This document shows positions 36,408 to 49,317 of a stretch of 64,000 nucleotides of DNA, piece after piece. Source of the stretch: an uncultured Pirellulaceae bacterium (GTDB lineage: Bacteria > Planctomycetota > Planctomycetia > Pirellulales > Pirellulaceae). Positions within the stretch are counted from its first letter, which is position 1. Each line of letters starts with the position of its first letter. The notes below the pieces were generated by a model. The model saw nothing but the letters and a program-made list of their open reading frames with translations, ran no database searches and was not told where the DNA came from. The DNA is taken from contig CALFUT010000006.1 in NCBI GenBank assembly GCA_937929805.1, positions 62,001-126,000 on the forward strand, given 5' to 3'. The position numbers and the translations under genes are program-made.

Positions 36408-37211
36408 TTAAAGTAAAATTTGCAACCCATCGTAGCCGACGTCAATCCCGTCGGGCAAAGTTGGCTGCACGGTTTCGTAATTCAAGCTGCAAGCGCAATG
36501 CGTGAAGTAAGTTTGTTTTACGTTCAGTTTTCGCGCCACTTCAATTGCTTGGTCGATGGTGAAATGAGTCGGATGCGGTTCGGGCCGGAGCGCATCGAGG
36601 ACCAATGTTTCGACGCCCTCAAGCAGCGGCCAGCTGGACTCCGGGATTTCGCTTACGTCGGTGCAGTAAGCCACGTTGCCAACCCGGAAGCCCAGCACGT
36701 CAAAGCGAGGCCCATGCTTCAGTGGAATCGGAGTGACAGTGGCTCCCAATAGGTCGATCGGTTCGTTCGTCAATCGGTGAAGGTCCACCGACGGCGCAGC
36801 GCCCTTATGTGTTTTCGGGCCGTCATCGAAAGCGTAATCAAAAGCGGTCCGCAATCGATTATCAACGTTCTGGTTGCAATAAATTGGCACCGGATGACCA
36901 AGGTAGAATTGAAAAAGCCGTAGGTCATCAAAGCCCATGACGTGATCGGAATGCTCGTGCGTGTAAATGACCGCGTGCGCGATGCCGATTCCTTCACGAA
37001 TCAATTGAGTCCGCAGATCGGGTGAGGTGTCGATCAGCAGGTTCCCCTCCGGCAGTCCAAGAATCGCGCTGGCTCGTGTTCTTTTATTCCGAGGATGGTC
37101 GCTGGTGCACGTGTCGCACCGGCATCCGATCGCGGGAACTCCGACCGAGGTGCCAGTGCCCAACAGGATCAGCTTGCCGGTGATGTCGGTCGTGAGCGGT
37201 TGTTTTTTCAA
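36408..37211 (-). CDS. PhnP-like metallo-beta-lactamase-fold phosphodiesterase
   Basis: A 267-residue hydrolase. It opens with LLGTGTSVGVPAIGCRCDTC, the Cys-containing N-terminal signature of PhnP-type enzymes, and has YTHEHSDHVMGFDDLR (metal-binding HxHxDH), ESSWPLLEGVETLVLDAL and YFTHCACSLNYE near the end. PhnP opens 5-phosphoribosyl 1,2-cyclic phosphate in phosphonate use. No other phn gene is nearby, so a housekeeping cyclic-phosphate or tRNase Z-like role is also possible. Confidence 0.8.
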   Translation of the reverse strand: MKKQPLTTDITGKLILLGTGTSVGVPAIGCRCDTCTSDHPRNKRTRASAILGLPEGNLLIDTSPDLRTQLIREGIGIAHAVIYTHEHSDHVMGFDDLRLFQFYLGHPVPIYCNQNVDNRLRTAFDYAFDDGPKTHKGAAPSVDLHRLTNEPIDLLGATVTPIPLKHGPRFDVLGFRVGNVAYCTDVSEIPESSWPLLEGVETLVLDALRPEPHPTHFTIDQAIEVARKLNVKQTYFTHCACSLNYETVQPTLPDGIDVGYDGLQILL

Positions 37212-37649
37212 TCGATTGGTAGCTTGCGAAATCTGTGTCGGACTTTTGATACCGTTCTACTGTCTTCGATCGGCTGCATTTGGGCAAGGAACGGCGGCGG
37301 CCAGTTTCCTCAGAAGTTGGGTTTGGACGGTCGTTTGACCGAACGCGTGAGATACCGCGAACCGGTTTTGGGATCGTTCTTGAGCGAGCGTTTCGGCTCC
37401 GTTTCTGAGTGCTGGTGGCACAAGAAGTGCATCAAAGGCTTGGTTCTTTGGTCCGCATGACGAAAAGTCGGGTGGTAAAAGCCGTTCTGTGTCCGCTGCG
37501 TGCGGTTGATGAGGTTTTTCGCCCCTTTGTGGGTGGTTTAATCTCCGTTGACCGGCTGAAAGCACCACTATAACCTTTAGTCAAATTAACACACTCTAAA
37601 AATAGGCGATCTGAGCTCCCGTTCGGGAGGCGGATCGCACGGGAATTTT
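37212..37649. other. 438-bp spacer upstream of secA
   Basis: No gene is supported. It contains a possible promoter (37548-37574) and a 5-bp hairpin CTCCC-GTTC-GGGAG at 37616-37629, in what would be the secA leader. Confidence 0.4.
37548..37574 (+). promoter_or_regulatory. candidate secA promoter
   Basis: TTGACC and TATAAC are 15 bp apart, shorter than the usual 17, in an AT-richer stretch 75-100 bp before the secA ATG. Tentative. Confidence 0.3.
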
Positions 37650-41339
<3,690 letters not shown>

Positions 41340-41406
41340 ATCGTCGGGGCGGATCGTCGACTTTCGCTCTGCGAAAGTAGCGCGCGACGTCACGATTTTT
41401 TGAGGA

Positions 41407-41544
41407 GAGGCTGTAAGGTTTTAAAAAGCAAGGTTCGTAGCAAAGCCTTTAGGCTTTCGGTTGTCGTTTTCAAGCGACTGAAGCCGCTACTACGAACGGC
41501 GCGAACCACTTGGTGAAGCGCCTGTCACGGAAAATCGCAGCCTC
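41407..41544. repeat. repeat family C, copy 1
   Basis: A 138-bp element with outer arms GAGGCTG / CAGCCTC and an inner palindrome from GTTCGTAG to CTACGAAC. The central about 90 bp (AGCAAGGTTCGTAG... GGCGCGAACCAC) is nearly identical to 57273-57353. It lies between secA and waaA. Confidence 0.88.
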
Positions 41545-41638
41545 TGCGGGATAAGTGACAGCGACTGTTTGCTCAAAGCTGGCGGGTTGAACATTGGGTC
41601 GCAGCCACGGAAGAAATAATTATTCGGAAGGATTCGAA

Positions 41639-42967
41639 TTGAGACGCGTTTTTGACATTCTGTACGCCTGCGCGTTGATTGTCGCGTCGCCGTGGCTTCT
41701 GTGGCGAGCCGTTTTTCGTTCTCGCAATCGCCGGGGGTGGGGTCAGAAGCTGTTTGGCCTAGTCCGGCCGCGGACGTCAAAAAATCCCTGCGTTTGGCTG
41801 CATGCTGTCAGCGTTGGCGAGGTGAACTTGATCGAGCCCGTGATCGACGGCCTTCGTCAGCGACGACCTGATCTGAAATTTGTGGTCTCGACGACAACCG
41901 AGACCGGGTACGATCTGGCTAAACAGAAATATGACGACCATTTCGTGTTCTTTTGCCCTTTTGATTTCTCTTGGGCGATCAAGCGAGTGCTTCATCGGCT
42001 ACGACCAGAAATGATTGTGCTGGCCGAGCTGGAGGTCTGGCCAAACCTTGTTGCGACCGCCAAAGCACACGAGATACCGGTCGCCGTGGTGAATGGCCGG
42101 TTGAGTGAATCCAGTTTTAAGGGCTATCAACGGTTTCGTTGGTTGCTGGGTCCGACTTTCAAAAATCTGACCAGTGTTTCGGCTTCGACTCAGTGTTACG
42201 CCGATCGATTCGAGCAGCTTGGGACTCCGGCATCATGTATTCAGGTGACAGGTAGCACGAAGTTTGACGGTGTTTCGGTCGATCGTAAGAACGAGAGAAC
42301 TAGAAAGCTTGTGGAATTGGCAGGGTTGAAACCAGACGATTTTGTCATCGTTGCCGGGAGCACTCAGCCGGGCGAGAGTTTGTTAGTTGCCAAGATTTAT
42401 CAAAAACTGATGAAGGAGTTCTCGAACCTGAGATTGATCGTGGTGCCACGTCATCCCGAAACCTGCGCTTCGGTTCAGAAAGCGTTAGAGAGTTCCGGCT
42501 TGGCCGTGAAGTTGCGATCCCAAATGGATAATGTTCATTTGGAAACTTCGGCAGATGTCGACATGGTTCTGGTTGATGTGATCGGAGAGCTGTCGGCTTG
42601 GTGGGGTTGTGCCAACGCGGCTTTTGTTGGAGGCAGCATGGGCGGTACCTTGGGAGCCGACCGAGGTGGTCAAAATATGATCGAACCTGCGGCCTACGGT
42701 GTGCCGGTCTCGTTTGGTCCCGATACGCGGAATTTTAGTGAAATTGTCACGCAGTTGCTCGATGCGGACGCGGCCTCGGTGGTGGAAGACGAGCAAAGCC
42801 TGAGCGACTTTTTTCGCAGAGTTATCAATGAGCCAGCGTGGGCGATGCGGATGGGAGCACGAGCTCAAAAGTTGGTGGCTCAGCACTCGGGAGCTTCCGT
42901 ACGATCGGTCGATCAATTGATCGGGCTTCTGGGACACGGCGATGAAGATCGATCTCGTGCCGCGTAA
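41639..42967 (+). CDS. waaA: 3-deoxy-D-manno-octulosonic acid transferase
   Basis: A 442-residue Kdo transferase that adds Kdo to lipid A precursor at the inner membrane. It has an N-terminal membrane anchor (ILYACALIVASPWLLW), catalytic HAVSVGEVN (the Glu base), STTTETGYDLA, AELEVWPNL and VVNGRLSESSFK. The C-terminal GT-B half holds VAGSTQPGE, VPRHPE, VGGSMGGTLG and NMIEPAAYG. The TTG start at 41639 is chosen for AAGGA 7 nt upstream. The upstream TTG at 41594 adds residues from spacer sequence. Its presence implies a Kdo-containing lipopolysaccharide. Confidence 0.92.
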   Translation: MRRVFDILYACALIVASPWLLWRAVFRSRNRRGWGQKLFGLVRPRTSKNPCVWLHAVSVGEVNLIEPVIDGLRQRRPDLKFVVSTTTETGYDLAKQKYDDHFVFFCPFDFSWAIKRVLHRLRPEMIVLAELEVWPNLVATAKAHEIPVAVVNGRLSESSFKGYQRFRWLLGPTFKNLTSVSASTQCYADRFEQLGTPASCIQVTGSTKFDGVSVDRKNERTRKLVELAGLKPDDFVIVAGSTQPGESLLVAKIYQKLMKEFSNLRLIVVPRHPETCASVQKALESSGLAVKLRSQMDNVHLETSADVDMVLVDVIGELSAWWGCANAAFVGGSMGGTLGADRGGQNMIEPAAYGVPVSFGPDTRNFSEIVTQLLDADAASVVEDEQSLSDFFRRVINEPAWAMRMGARAQKLVAQHSGASVRSVDQLIGLLGHGDEDRSRAA

Positions 42968-43084
42968 AGGCATGGGAGAGCCAGTTTTGGTAAGCTATGT
43001 GGCTTGAGCGTCAGAAGTTCGTCACTGGGGCGTAGGCATGCCCGCAATTCGGCCAAAAATGCCCCTATTTGCATAGATCGATCC

Positions 43085-43114
43085 TTGAGTAACCGGCCCG
43101 GTCGTGAGTAAAAT
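43085..43114 (+). promoter_or_regulatory. candidate metK promoter
   Basis: TTGAGT and TAAAAT are separated by 18 bp, about 80 bp before the metK start. I see no SAM-riboswitch core in the leader. Confidence 0.4.
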
Positions 43115-43194
43115 CTCCGATCACCATGCTTTCGAGGGCGAACCAGTTTGTGTCGTTACCGTGCATGAAACCCGTTTGAGTCGAGGAGATCGAA

Positions 43195-44355
43195 GTGGCA
43201 TCCGGCAAGTATCTTTTTACGAGTGAATCCGTCAGCATGGGCCATCCGGACAAGTTGGCCGACCAGATTTCAGACAGCATCTTGGATGCCATGTTGGCTC
43301 AGGATCCTGACAGTCGCGTCGCGTGCGAGACCATGGTCAGCACCGAAATGGCCGTGATCGCGGGCGAGATCACGTCCAAGGCCGACGTCAATGTGGAAGA
43401 AGTTGTTCGCAACGTGATGCGAGAGGTTGGTTACACCGACGCCGCAACCGGAATCGGAGCCGACACGTGCGACGTGGTGGTGAAGCTTGACCAGCAAAGT
43501 CCCGACATCGCCATGGGCGTTGATCGCGATGGTGCTGGCGACCAAGGTTTGATGTTCGGTTTCGCATGTGACGACACGGAAGAATTGATGCCGTTGCCGA
43601 TCGCTCTTTCGCATAAGATTCTTGCTCGGTTGAACAAGGCTCGATTTGACAAGGAAGTTGATTGGTTGCGACCTGACAGTAAGAGTCAAGTCACGGTCGA
43701 GTACGACGGATTCACTCCGGTTCGAATCGACACCGTGGTTGTTTCGACTCAGCATGGTCCTAACGTCGACAACGAAACGATTCACAATTTCATCAAGAAT
43801 GAGATCGTGGATCCGTGCCTGCCTGCCGCGCTGAACAAGGGCGACATCAAGTATCACATCAACCCGACCGGCAAGTTCGAGATCGGTGGGCCTCACGGTG
43901 ACTGCGGTTTGACCGGACGGAAGATCATCGTTGACACCTACGGCGGTTGGGGCCGTCACGGTGGAGGTGCATTCAGCGGTAAGGATAGCACCAAAGTCGA
44001 TCGCAGTGCTGCTTACATGGCTCGCCACGTTGCCAAGAACATCGTTGCTGCCGGTTTGGCCAAGCGTTGTGAAGTTCAGCTGGCTTACGCGATTGGTGTT
44101 GCCGATCCTGTCAGTGTTCACGTTGATACTCAGGGCACCGGAAATGTTGATGATGCTCTGATCTGCAAGATCGTTAGCGATCACTACCCGCTATCGACTC
44201 AAGGTATCATTGAATACTTGAAGCTGAAGCGTCCAATCTTCCGCAAAACAGCCGAAGGTGGCCACTTTGGTCGCGATGACGCCGATTTCACGTGGGAGAA
44301 CACGGACTCGGCTGCTCAGTTGGCCGAAAAGGCTGCGGCTGGTGCAACAAGCTAA
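43195..44355 (+). CDS. metK: S-adenosylmethionine synthetase
   Basis: A 386-residue methionine adenosyltransferase that makes SAM from methionine and ATP. All family blocks are present: [52 protein letters not shown] and [19 protein letters not shown]. The start is GTG at 43195 with GAGGAG about 7 nt upstream, one of the better ribosome sites here. Followed by a strong terminator. Confidence 0.96.
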   Translation: MASGKYLFTSESVSMGHPDKLADQISDSILDAMLAQDPDSRVACETMVSTEMAVIAGEITSKADVNVEEVVRNVMREVGYTDAATGIGADTCDVVVKLDQQSPDIAMGVDRDGAGDQGLMFGFACDDTEELMPLPIALSHKILARLNKARFDKEVDWLRPDSKSQVTVEYDGFTPVRIDTVVVSTQHGPNVDNETIHNFIKNEIVDPCLPAALNKGDIKYHINPTGKFEIGGPHGDCGLTGRKIIVDTYGGWGRHGGGAFSGKDSTKVDRSAAYMARHVAKNIVAAGLAKRCEVQLAYAIGVADPVSVHVDTQGTGNVDDALICKIVSDHYPLSTQGIIEYLKLKRPIFRKTAEGGHFGRDDADFTWENTDSAAQLAEKAAAGATS

Positions 44356-44659
44356 AACCAGTTTAGTTGCCCGTGACATTGTGAAGTATCGACAGGGAGC
44401 CGCAGATAGAACTGCTGCTCCCTGTTTTCGTTTGCTAAAACATGTGTTGAGGCGGGCTGCCGAAATCCGTGTCAGGATTTTGCTCGATGGTCTCACGGAG
44501 CACTAGCAGCGTCGACTGGAAAAGACAGTGAAGTTCGCGGTCTGTATAAGGCTATAAAGTGCAGGGATGAGCGACATTTTCTAAAAGTTTGTTACCCCCA
44601 AGTGCTTTCCGGCCTGATTTGGGTTCCTTGTTGCGTAAGATAAAGGGTGGAGTTTACCG
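44356..44659. other. 304-bp spacer after metK
   Basis: It contains the metK terminator. The rest shows no gene and no repeat that I can match elsewhere. Confidence 0.5.
44393..44434 (+). terminator. metK terminator
   Basis: CAGGGAGCCGCAG and CTGCTGCTCCCTG form a 13-bp stem (one mismatch) with a 6-nt loop, followed by TTTTCGTTT. The sequence TTGCCCGTGAC lies 25 nt upstream and recurs at the second, similar terminator at 46181. Confidence 0.92.
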
Positions 44660-45226
44660 ATGACCATTCCAGATTGGACTGCGGCAGGGATACTTCCGCC
44701 GATTGATGCCCGGGATCCGGTGTCCAATGCAAGGTCTCCCTACCAAGCCACTTTAAGTGACGTGATCTTGCGTTTTGGCACTTCGTCTGAACGAAGAAAA
44801 ATTTTACGTGGCTGGATAGATTATCGAGCTGAACTCTATGCGGTTGGAATTGAGTCTGGTTTTCAGTGGGTTGATGGTAGCTTTTTGGAGGATATCGAAA
44901 TGCTCGAAAATCGGCCTCCTCGGGACATCGACTGCGTCACGTTTTACCGCCTGCCCGAGGGGCAAACTGAGCAAGCGACATTAGAGGCAAATCCAGAATT
45001 ATTCGATTTAAAGAAGGTAAAATCGAATTATCAAGTTGATGGGTTTTTAACCAACCTGTCCCTTCCAGCCGATGAGTTGATATCGCTAACTTGCTACTGG
45101 TACGGGGTCTGGTCGCATCGGCGAGGTGGGAGCTGGAAGGGCTTTATCGAAGTGCATTTGGACCCATCAGAAAATACGGTCGCAAGCAAGTTGCTGGATT
45201 CATTGAACGAGGAGGAAAAGTCATGA
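44660..45226 (+). CDS. DUF6932 nucleotidyltransferase-like protein
   Basis: A 188-residue protein with the DUF6932 layout: an N-terminal GILPPIDARDP, RRKILRGWIDYRAEL, then WVDGSFLEDIE and PRDIDCVTFY. The GS...D-x-D spacing is that of minimal nucleotidyltransferase folds, as in MNT- and AbiEii-type proteins, though activity is unproven. GGAG lies 8 nt before the ATG. It overlaps the next gene by 4 nt (ATGA). The pair sits between two near-duplicate terminators and looks like a mobile two-gene cassette. Confidence 0.7.
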   Translation: MTIPDWTAAGILPPIDARDPVSNARSPYQATLSDVILRFGTSSERRKILRGWIDYRAELYAVGIESGFQWVDGSFLEDIEMLENRPPRDIDCVTFYRLPEGQTEQATLEANPELFDLKKVKSNYQVDGFLTNLSLPADELISLTCYWYGVWSHRRGGSWKGFIEVHLDPSENTVASKLLDSLNEEEKS

Positions 45227-46128
45227 TTACTTCTGATGAAACTCATCTGCGTTCGGAGATTGGAACAGTTCGAAGGATGCTTGAAGATTTGCCGCCCGAT
45301 GCCGCGATTGATCGATTGAGTCTGAAAGGGCGGATTGAGGAATTGACGGAAGAGTTATCTCGTCTTTCCCATCAGCCAGAAGCCGCGACAGCACGGCTCA
45401 CTTTTCGAGGACATCCGGTTATTGGGTCGCACGGAATATTTGCGGATTTCGCGTCCAAAGCGACTTCAAGTTTTACAGAACTGGTGACCGTGCTAGCGGC
45501 GGCACAGACAAAGCCTGTGGCCGCGACGGGGCCGATTCCAAATCGTGATGAAACTCAGTTGTTGGTAACAGGCACAGCCGTCGGATCGTTTGGTTTTGAA
45601 TTGCGGGAACATGTTGTTCAGCCATCTATTCGCCAGATTGAATCTCCGATTAATTTGGCTTTTTCGCAAAGTCTGGAGTTGCTTGAAAGCGTGACTGGAG
45701 ATGATGACGATTTGACCGAAAGTATCGCGGGCTTAGATGAACGGTCGATTGCAAACCTGCGGAAGTTTCTTGAAGTGTTGGCGTCAAGCGATGCAGTTTG
45801 CAACTTTTCGTTTCATGACCGTGACTTCGGATTCCGCGACGTTGCACAGATCGAGCGAGGGCTTGAAAGACTTGCAACGGAAAACTTTTATGAAGCCTCG
45901 GAGAGTTTCCACGGATCGTTCTTGGGCTTTCTGCCGACGCGACGAACATTTGAATTCAAGACGTCTTCGGAGGAAAATGTCATCGTTGGGAAGATCAGCA
46001 ACGAAGTTGAGCATCCCAGCAAAATTAATGAGAATCTGAACCGCGCAGTAACGCTTGAGTTAGTTTCCACTCGCATTGGTCAAGGCCGCCCTAGGTACGT
46101 CTTGAAAAAAATGCCAGATTGGCCCTAA
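45223..46128 (+). CDS. partner of DUF6932 protein, unknown function
   Basis: A 301-residue soluble protein, coupled to the DUF6932 gene by an ATGA overlap and preceded by AGGAGG 7 nt upstream, an unusually strong site for this window. The N-terminal 45 residues are a predicted coiled coil (SEIGTVRRMLEDL, GRIEELTEELSRL). A central domain follows (LTFRGHPVIGSHGIFADFAS, then LLVTGTAVGSFGFELRE), then a helical part and a C-terminal beta-rich part (RTFEFKTSSEENVIVGKIS, RPRYVLKKM). No catalytic motif is recognised. Toxin-antitoxin or defence roles are possible but unproven. Confidence 0.65.
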   Translation: MITSDETHLRSEIGTVRRMLEDLPPDAAIDRLSLKGRIEELTEELSRLSHQPEAATARLTFRGHPVIGSHGIFADFASKATSSFTELVTVLAAAQTKPVAATGPIPNRDETQLLVTGTAVGSFGFELREHVVQPSIRQIESPINLAFSQSLELLESVTGDDDDLTESIAGLDERSIANLRKFLEVLASSDAVCNFSFHDRDFGFRDVAQIERGLERLATENFYEASESFHGSFLGFLPTRRTFEFKTSSEENVIVGKISNEVEHPSKINENLNRAVTLELVSTRIGQGRPRYVLKKMPDWP

Positions 46129-46180
46129 AAAGGCTAATTTGCTTGGCTGGTTGCCCGTGACGCCAGAAAGTTAGATCATA

Positions 46181-46215
46181 GGGAGCCGTAGCAAAATGCT
46201 GCGGCTCCTTTTTCA
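46181..46215 (+). terminator. terminator after the DUF6932 module
   Basis: GGAGCCGTAGCA and TGCTGCGGCTCC form a 12-bp stem (one G-U) with a short loop, then TTTTTC. It resembles the metK terminator, and both are preceded by TTGCCCGTGAC. Confidence 0.92.
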
Positions 46216-46247
46216 TTTGGTGTCACTTCAGGGACGAATCGATTCGC

Positions 46248-46706
46248 ATGTCAAACTTGCCTGCCAGATCCGATTCCGAATCGAACGAGCACTTGCTTCG
46301 GCATTCGCTTGGGATTGTTGATGAAGACTCTTTTGAAGAAGTGGCAACCGAAACCATCGACGGCCAGCAGATCGTCGACCACTTACTGTCCGATCCGAGT
46401 GTGACTCAACATGCAACGCGTCGAAATGGTGACTCGGTCGATTCGATGACTGGCTACTATCGATGCAAGTTCGAGCCAAGCCAAGAGCGAGCTGTGCTGC
46501 ACGTGCCGATTCATCCTCCGATGGCGCATGTGCCCGAAGTTGAGGCGACGTTTGCAGAACCGGTCGATTCGTTTCGGATTCGTGTTACCGACCACCAAAA
46601 GTTTGGTGCTCGGTTGGAGATCATTCGAGCGACGGGGCTGGATCAACCGGCCAGCGTGATGGTCGAGGTCATTTTAACGGCGGCAGATGAGCAATCGGTC
46701 GAGTGA
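46248..46706 (+). CDS. conserved hypothetical protein upstream of UAP1-type gene
   Basis: A 152-residue soluble acidic protein. The N-terminal 60 residues are polar; the rest forms a beta-rich domain (GYYRCKFEPSQERAVLHVPIHPP, EVEATFAEPVDSFRIRVTD). I do not recognise the family. It overlaps the start of the next gene by 20 nt, so the two are cotranscribed and probably translationally coupled. Confidence 0.6.
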   Translation: MSNLPARSDSESNEHLLRHSLGIVDEDSFEEVATETIDGQQIVDHLLSDPSVTQHATRRNGDSVDSMTGYYRCKFEPSQERAVLHVPIHPPMAHVPEVEATFAEPVDSFRIRVTDHQKFGARLEIIRATGLDQPASVMVEVILTAADEQSVE

Positions 46707-48138
46707 CTTCGATCTAAGAAACCATTTACGAGAAACGACAGGAAGAATCTTGAAAGCGGAACTAGAAGCGATTTTGCAGCCTTACGATCAAACTCACGTG
46801 CTGCGTTTTTGGGATGAGCTTGATTCGGCGGCTCAGCAAAGTCTGGCCGATCAGATTAAAGCAATCGATTTTGAACAACTGAAAACGTTGGCCGGTTCAT
46901 CAGGCGGTGCGAGCAAGTGGGATGAATTGGCTGCGAAGGCGGAAGTGCCACCGGCGATTACGGCTGACGACTTTGCGAATCCTGAATCGTACCAAGCGGC
47001 GTATGATCTTGGGCAAGCCGCTTTGAAAGCCGGCAAGGTCGCGATGGTGCTGGTTGCCGGAGGGCAGGGCAGTCGACTGGGTTTCGAGCATCCCAAGGGA
47101 ATGTTTCCCGTCGGTCCACTGAGCGATCGCACTTTGTACAACATGCTGATCGACCAGTTGTTGGCTCGTGGCAAGCAAGCGGGCAAGCCGATTCCGTTTT
47201 ACATTATGACCAGCCCGCCTACTCATGCGGAAACGTCTCAGTTTTTGGCAGACAATGACTACTTCGGAATGAACCCCGATGACGTGACGATCTTCTGCCA
47301 AGGGACGATGCCCGCCGTCGATTCGGATGGCAAACTTCTACTCTCGGACAAGGGGACGATCTTCGCCAGCCCGGACGGACACGGCGGAACGCTGGGGGCT
47401 CTCAAACGAGACGGTTGTCTTGATGATATGAAATCCCGAGGGATCGAGCATGTTTTTTACGGGCAAGTTGATAATCCGTTGATTCAAGCCTGTGATCCGG
47501 CTTTGCTGGGCTATCACATCGAAAGCGGCAGCGAGATGACATCGCAGGTCGTGCGAAAGCACGATCCGATGCTGAAAGTTGGTAACGTTGTCGTGGTCGA
47601 CGGGCGGACTCAGATTATTGAATACAGCGATCTGCCCGAGCAATACGCCAAACAGACGCTGCCCGATGGTTCTTTAAAATTGTGGGCGGGTAGCATCGCG
47701 GTTCACGTATTCGAAAGATCGTTTCTTGAGCGGACGAGCGATCAAGCCGACGCGCTGCCGTTCCACCATGCACACAAAAAAGTGGCGTTCGTGGATTCGC
47801 AGGGAACGTTGGTCAAACCAACTGAAAACAATGCGACTAAGTTTGAGCGATTTATTTTCGACCTGCTTCCGTCAGCGAAGAACGCGATCGTGTGTGAGGT
47901 GGATCCTGCCGATGGCTTCTGTGCCGTCAAAAACGCTCCGCCGGCTCCTTCGGAAACACCGCAACATGTGAAGGATGCAATCGTCGCATTGCATACGCGG
48001 TGGCTTGAGGAGGCAGGCATCACTGTCGCTGACGGTGTGAAGGTTGAGATCAATCCGCTTTTCGCTCTCGATGTAAATCAGTTGAAGGACAAACTTTCGA
48101 CCGAGGATTCGATTACGGAAGATCGATACTTCGTCTAA
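46687..48138 (+). CDS. UDP-N-acetylglucosamine pyrophosphorylase, eukaryotic UAP1 type
   Basis: A 483-residue sugar-nucleotide pyrophosphorylase that makes UDP-GlcNAc (or UDP-GalNAc/Glc) from UTP and the sugar 1-phosphate. It has the UDPGP-family Gly-rich loop LVAGGQGSRLGFEHPKGM, the SPDGHGG motif, FYGQVDNPL and the KPTENNATKFERFIFD block. This is the AGX/UAP1 class known best from eukaryotes, not the bifunctional bacterial GlmU. The next gene makes GDP-mannose, so the pair supplies activated sugars for surface polysaccharide or glycoprotein. Confidence 0.88.
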   Translation: MSNRSSDFDLRNHLRETTGRILKAELEAILQPYDQTHVLRFWDELDSAAQQSLADQIKAIDFEQLKTLAGSSGGASKWDELAAKAEVPPAITADDFANPESYQAAYDLGQAALKAGKVAMVLVAGGQGSRLGFEHPKGMFPVGPLSDRTLYNMLIDQLLARGKQAGKPIPFYIMTSPPTHAETSQFLADNDYFGMNPDDVTIFCQGTMPAVDSDGKLLLSDKGTIFASPDGHGGTLGALKRDGCLDDMKSRGIEHVFYGQVDNPLIQACDPALLGYHIESGSEMTSQVVRKHDPMLKVGNVVVVDGRTQIIEYSDLPEQYAKQTLPDGSLKLWAGSIAVHVFERSFLERTSDQADALPFHHAHKKVAFVDSQGTLVKPTENNATKFERFIFDLLPSAKNAIVCEVDPADGFCAVKNAPPAPSETPQHVKDAIVALHTRWLEEAGITVADGVKVEINPLFALDVNQLKDKLSTEDSITEDRYFV

Positions 48139-48157
48139 TTATCAACCAAGGATATTT

Positions 48158-49237
48158 ATGCTTTATGCAACCATCATGGCTGGCGGTGCGGGAACTCGGT
48201 TCTGGCCAGAAAGCCGTAAACTTTCTCCCAAGCAGTTGTTGAATCTGGCGGGCGATCGTTCGATGATCCAGTCGACGGTCGATCGCCTAGACGGGCTGTG
48301 CGATTCCAAAAACGTGCTTATTGTGACCAACCAATTGCTGGTCGATTCGATTTCGGATCAGTTGCCAGATGTGCCGCGCGAGTCCATTATTGGTGAACCC
48401 GCCAAACGAGACACAGCGCCGTGTGTTGGGCTGGCGGCGGCGTGGGTGGCGGCTCAAGATCCCGAGGCGACGATGGTGGTGATGCCGGCCGATCATGTCA
48501 TTGGTCCAGACGATGTGTTCCAAGCAGCGATTCAACAAGCGGCCGACTTGGTTGAACAAGATCCGACTCGCATTGTTACCTTCGGTATCAAGCCAACGTA
48601 TCCGGCAGAGGTGTTTGGTTACATTGAACGTTCGCCAGACGCGGCAGCCGGGACCAAGTTTCCAACCTATCCGGTAAATCGATTTCGTGAGAAACCGGAT
48701 GCGAAAACGGCAGAGGAATTTCTTGCTGCCGGCACGTTCTATTGGAACTCTGGCATCTTTGTCTGGAAAGCGAAAACGATTCTCGATGCGTTGCGAAAGT
48801 TTGAACCTGAAATGGCGACCCATGTTGATGCGATTGGTGCGGCAATCGGCAAACCAAATTTCGCCGACGTGCTTGAAACGGAATTTTGTGCGATCAAGGG
48901 AACATCGATCGATTATGCGGTGATGGAACGTTATGACAATGTTCACGTGATTGAGGCTCCCTATCAGTGGGACGATTTGGGCAATTGGACGGCAGTGCCG
49001 CGTCAGAAGGGTGTCGACGAGCAAGGAAATACGCTCGAAGGCAAACACATCGCCATCAACACGAAGAACTCGATTGTGCGTGGGGACGGAGAGCATCTGA
49101 TTGTGACCGTGGGCATGGAAGATGCGATTGTCATTCAGACGCCCGACGCGACGCTGATCGCTAACCGCAACGACGAGGCCGCGATCAAGGAAGTGGTCGC
49201 ACGACTGACGGAGCTCGGTTGGGACGAGTATTTGTAG
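48158..49237 (+). CDS. manC: mannose-1-phosphate guanylyltransferase
   Basis: A 359-residue GDP-mannose pyrophosphorylase. It has the N-terminal signature MAGGAGTRFWPESRKLSPKQ, GEPAKRDTAPC, MPADHVI, REKPDAKTAEEF, NSGIFVWK and SIDYAVMERYDNV, then the start of a beta-helix tail. It is the short form without the C-terminal isomerase domain of ManC/AlgA. AAGGA lies about 8 nt before the ATG, 19 nt after the UAP1-type gene. Confidence 0.92.
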   Translation: MLYATIMAGGAGTRFWPESRKLSPKQLLNLAGDRSMIQSTVDRLDGLCDSKNVLIVTNQLLVDSISDQLPDVPRESIIGEPAKRDTAPCVGLAAAWVAAQDPEATMVVMPADHVIGPDDVFQAAIQQAADLVEQDPTRIVTFGIKPTYPAEVFGYIERSPDAAAGTKFPTYPVNRFREKPDAKTAEEFLAAGTFYWNSGIFVWKAKTILDALRKFEPEMATHVDAIGAAIGKPNFADVLETEFCAIKGTSIDYAVMERYDNVHVIEAPYQWDDLGNWTAVPRQKGVDEQGNTLEGKHIAINTKNSIVRGDGEHLIVTVGMEDAIVIQTPDATLIANRNDEAAIKEVVARLTELGWDEYL

Positions 49238-49275
49238 TTTGCAAGCCGGAAGTCGGAAGTCGGAATGCAGAACAC

Positions 49276-49316
49276 CTTCCAAATCTCAACCCTGAAACCC
49301 TGAACCCCACCCTGAA
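49276..49316. repeat. CCCTGAA-like short tandem repeats
   Basis: The stretch AACCCTGAAACCCTGAACCC continues into CACCCTGAAC. It lies between manC and ruvX and would be translated as NPETLNPTLN if the longer ruvX frame were used. Confidence 0.5.
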
Positions 49317-49317
49317 C

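Noticed and set aside
42968..43194. SAM riboswitch before metK
   Set aside because: No conserved core or kink-turn pattern could be found; only a weak GGGGC/GCCCC pairing is visible.
48287..49282. 331-aa antisense frame over manC
   Set aside because: All motifs belong to the plus-strand guanylyltransferase; the antisense product is Arg/His-rich with no domain.
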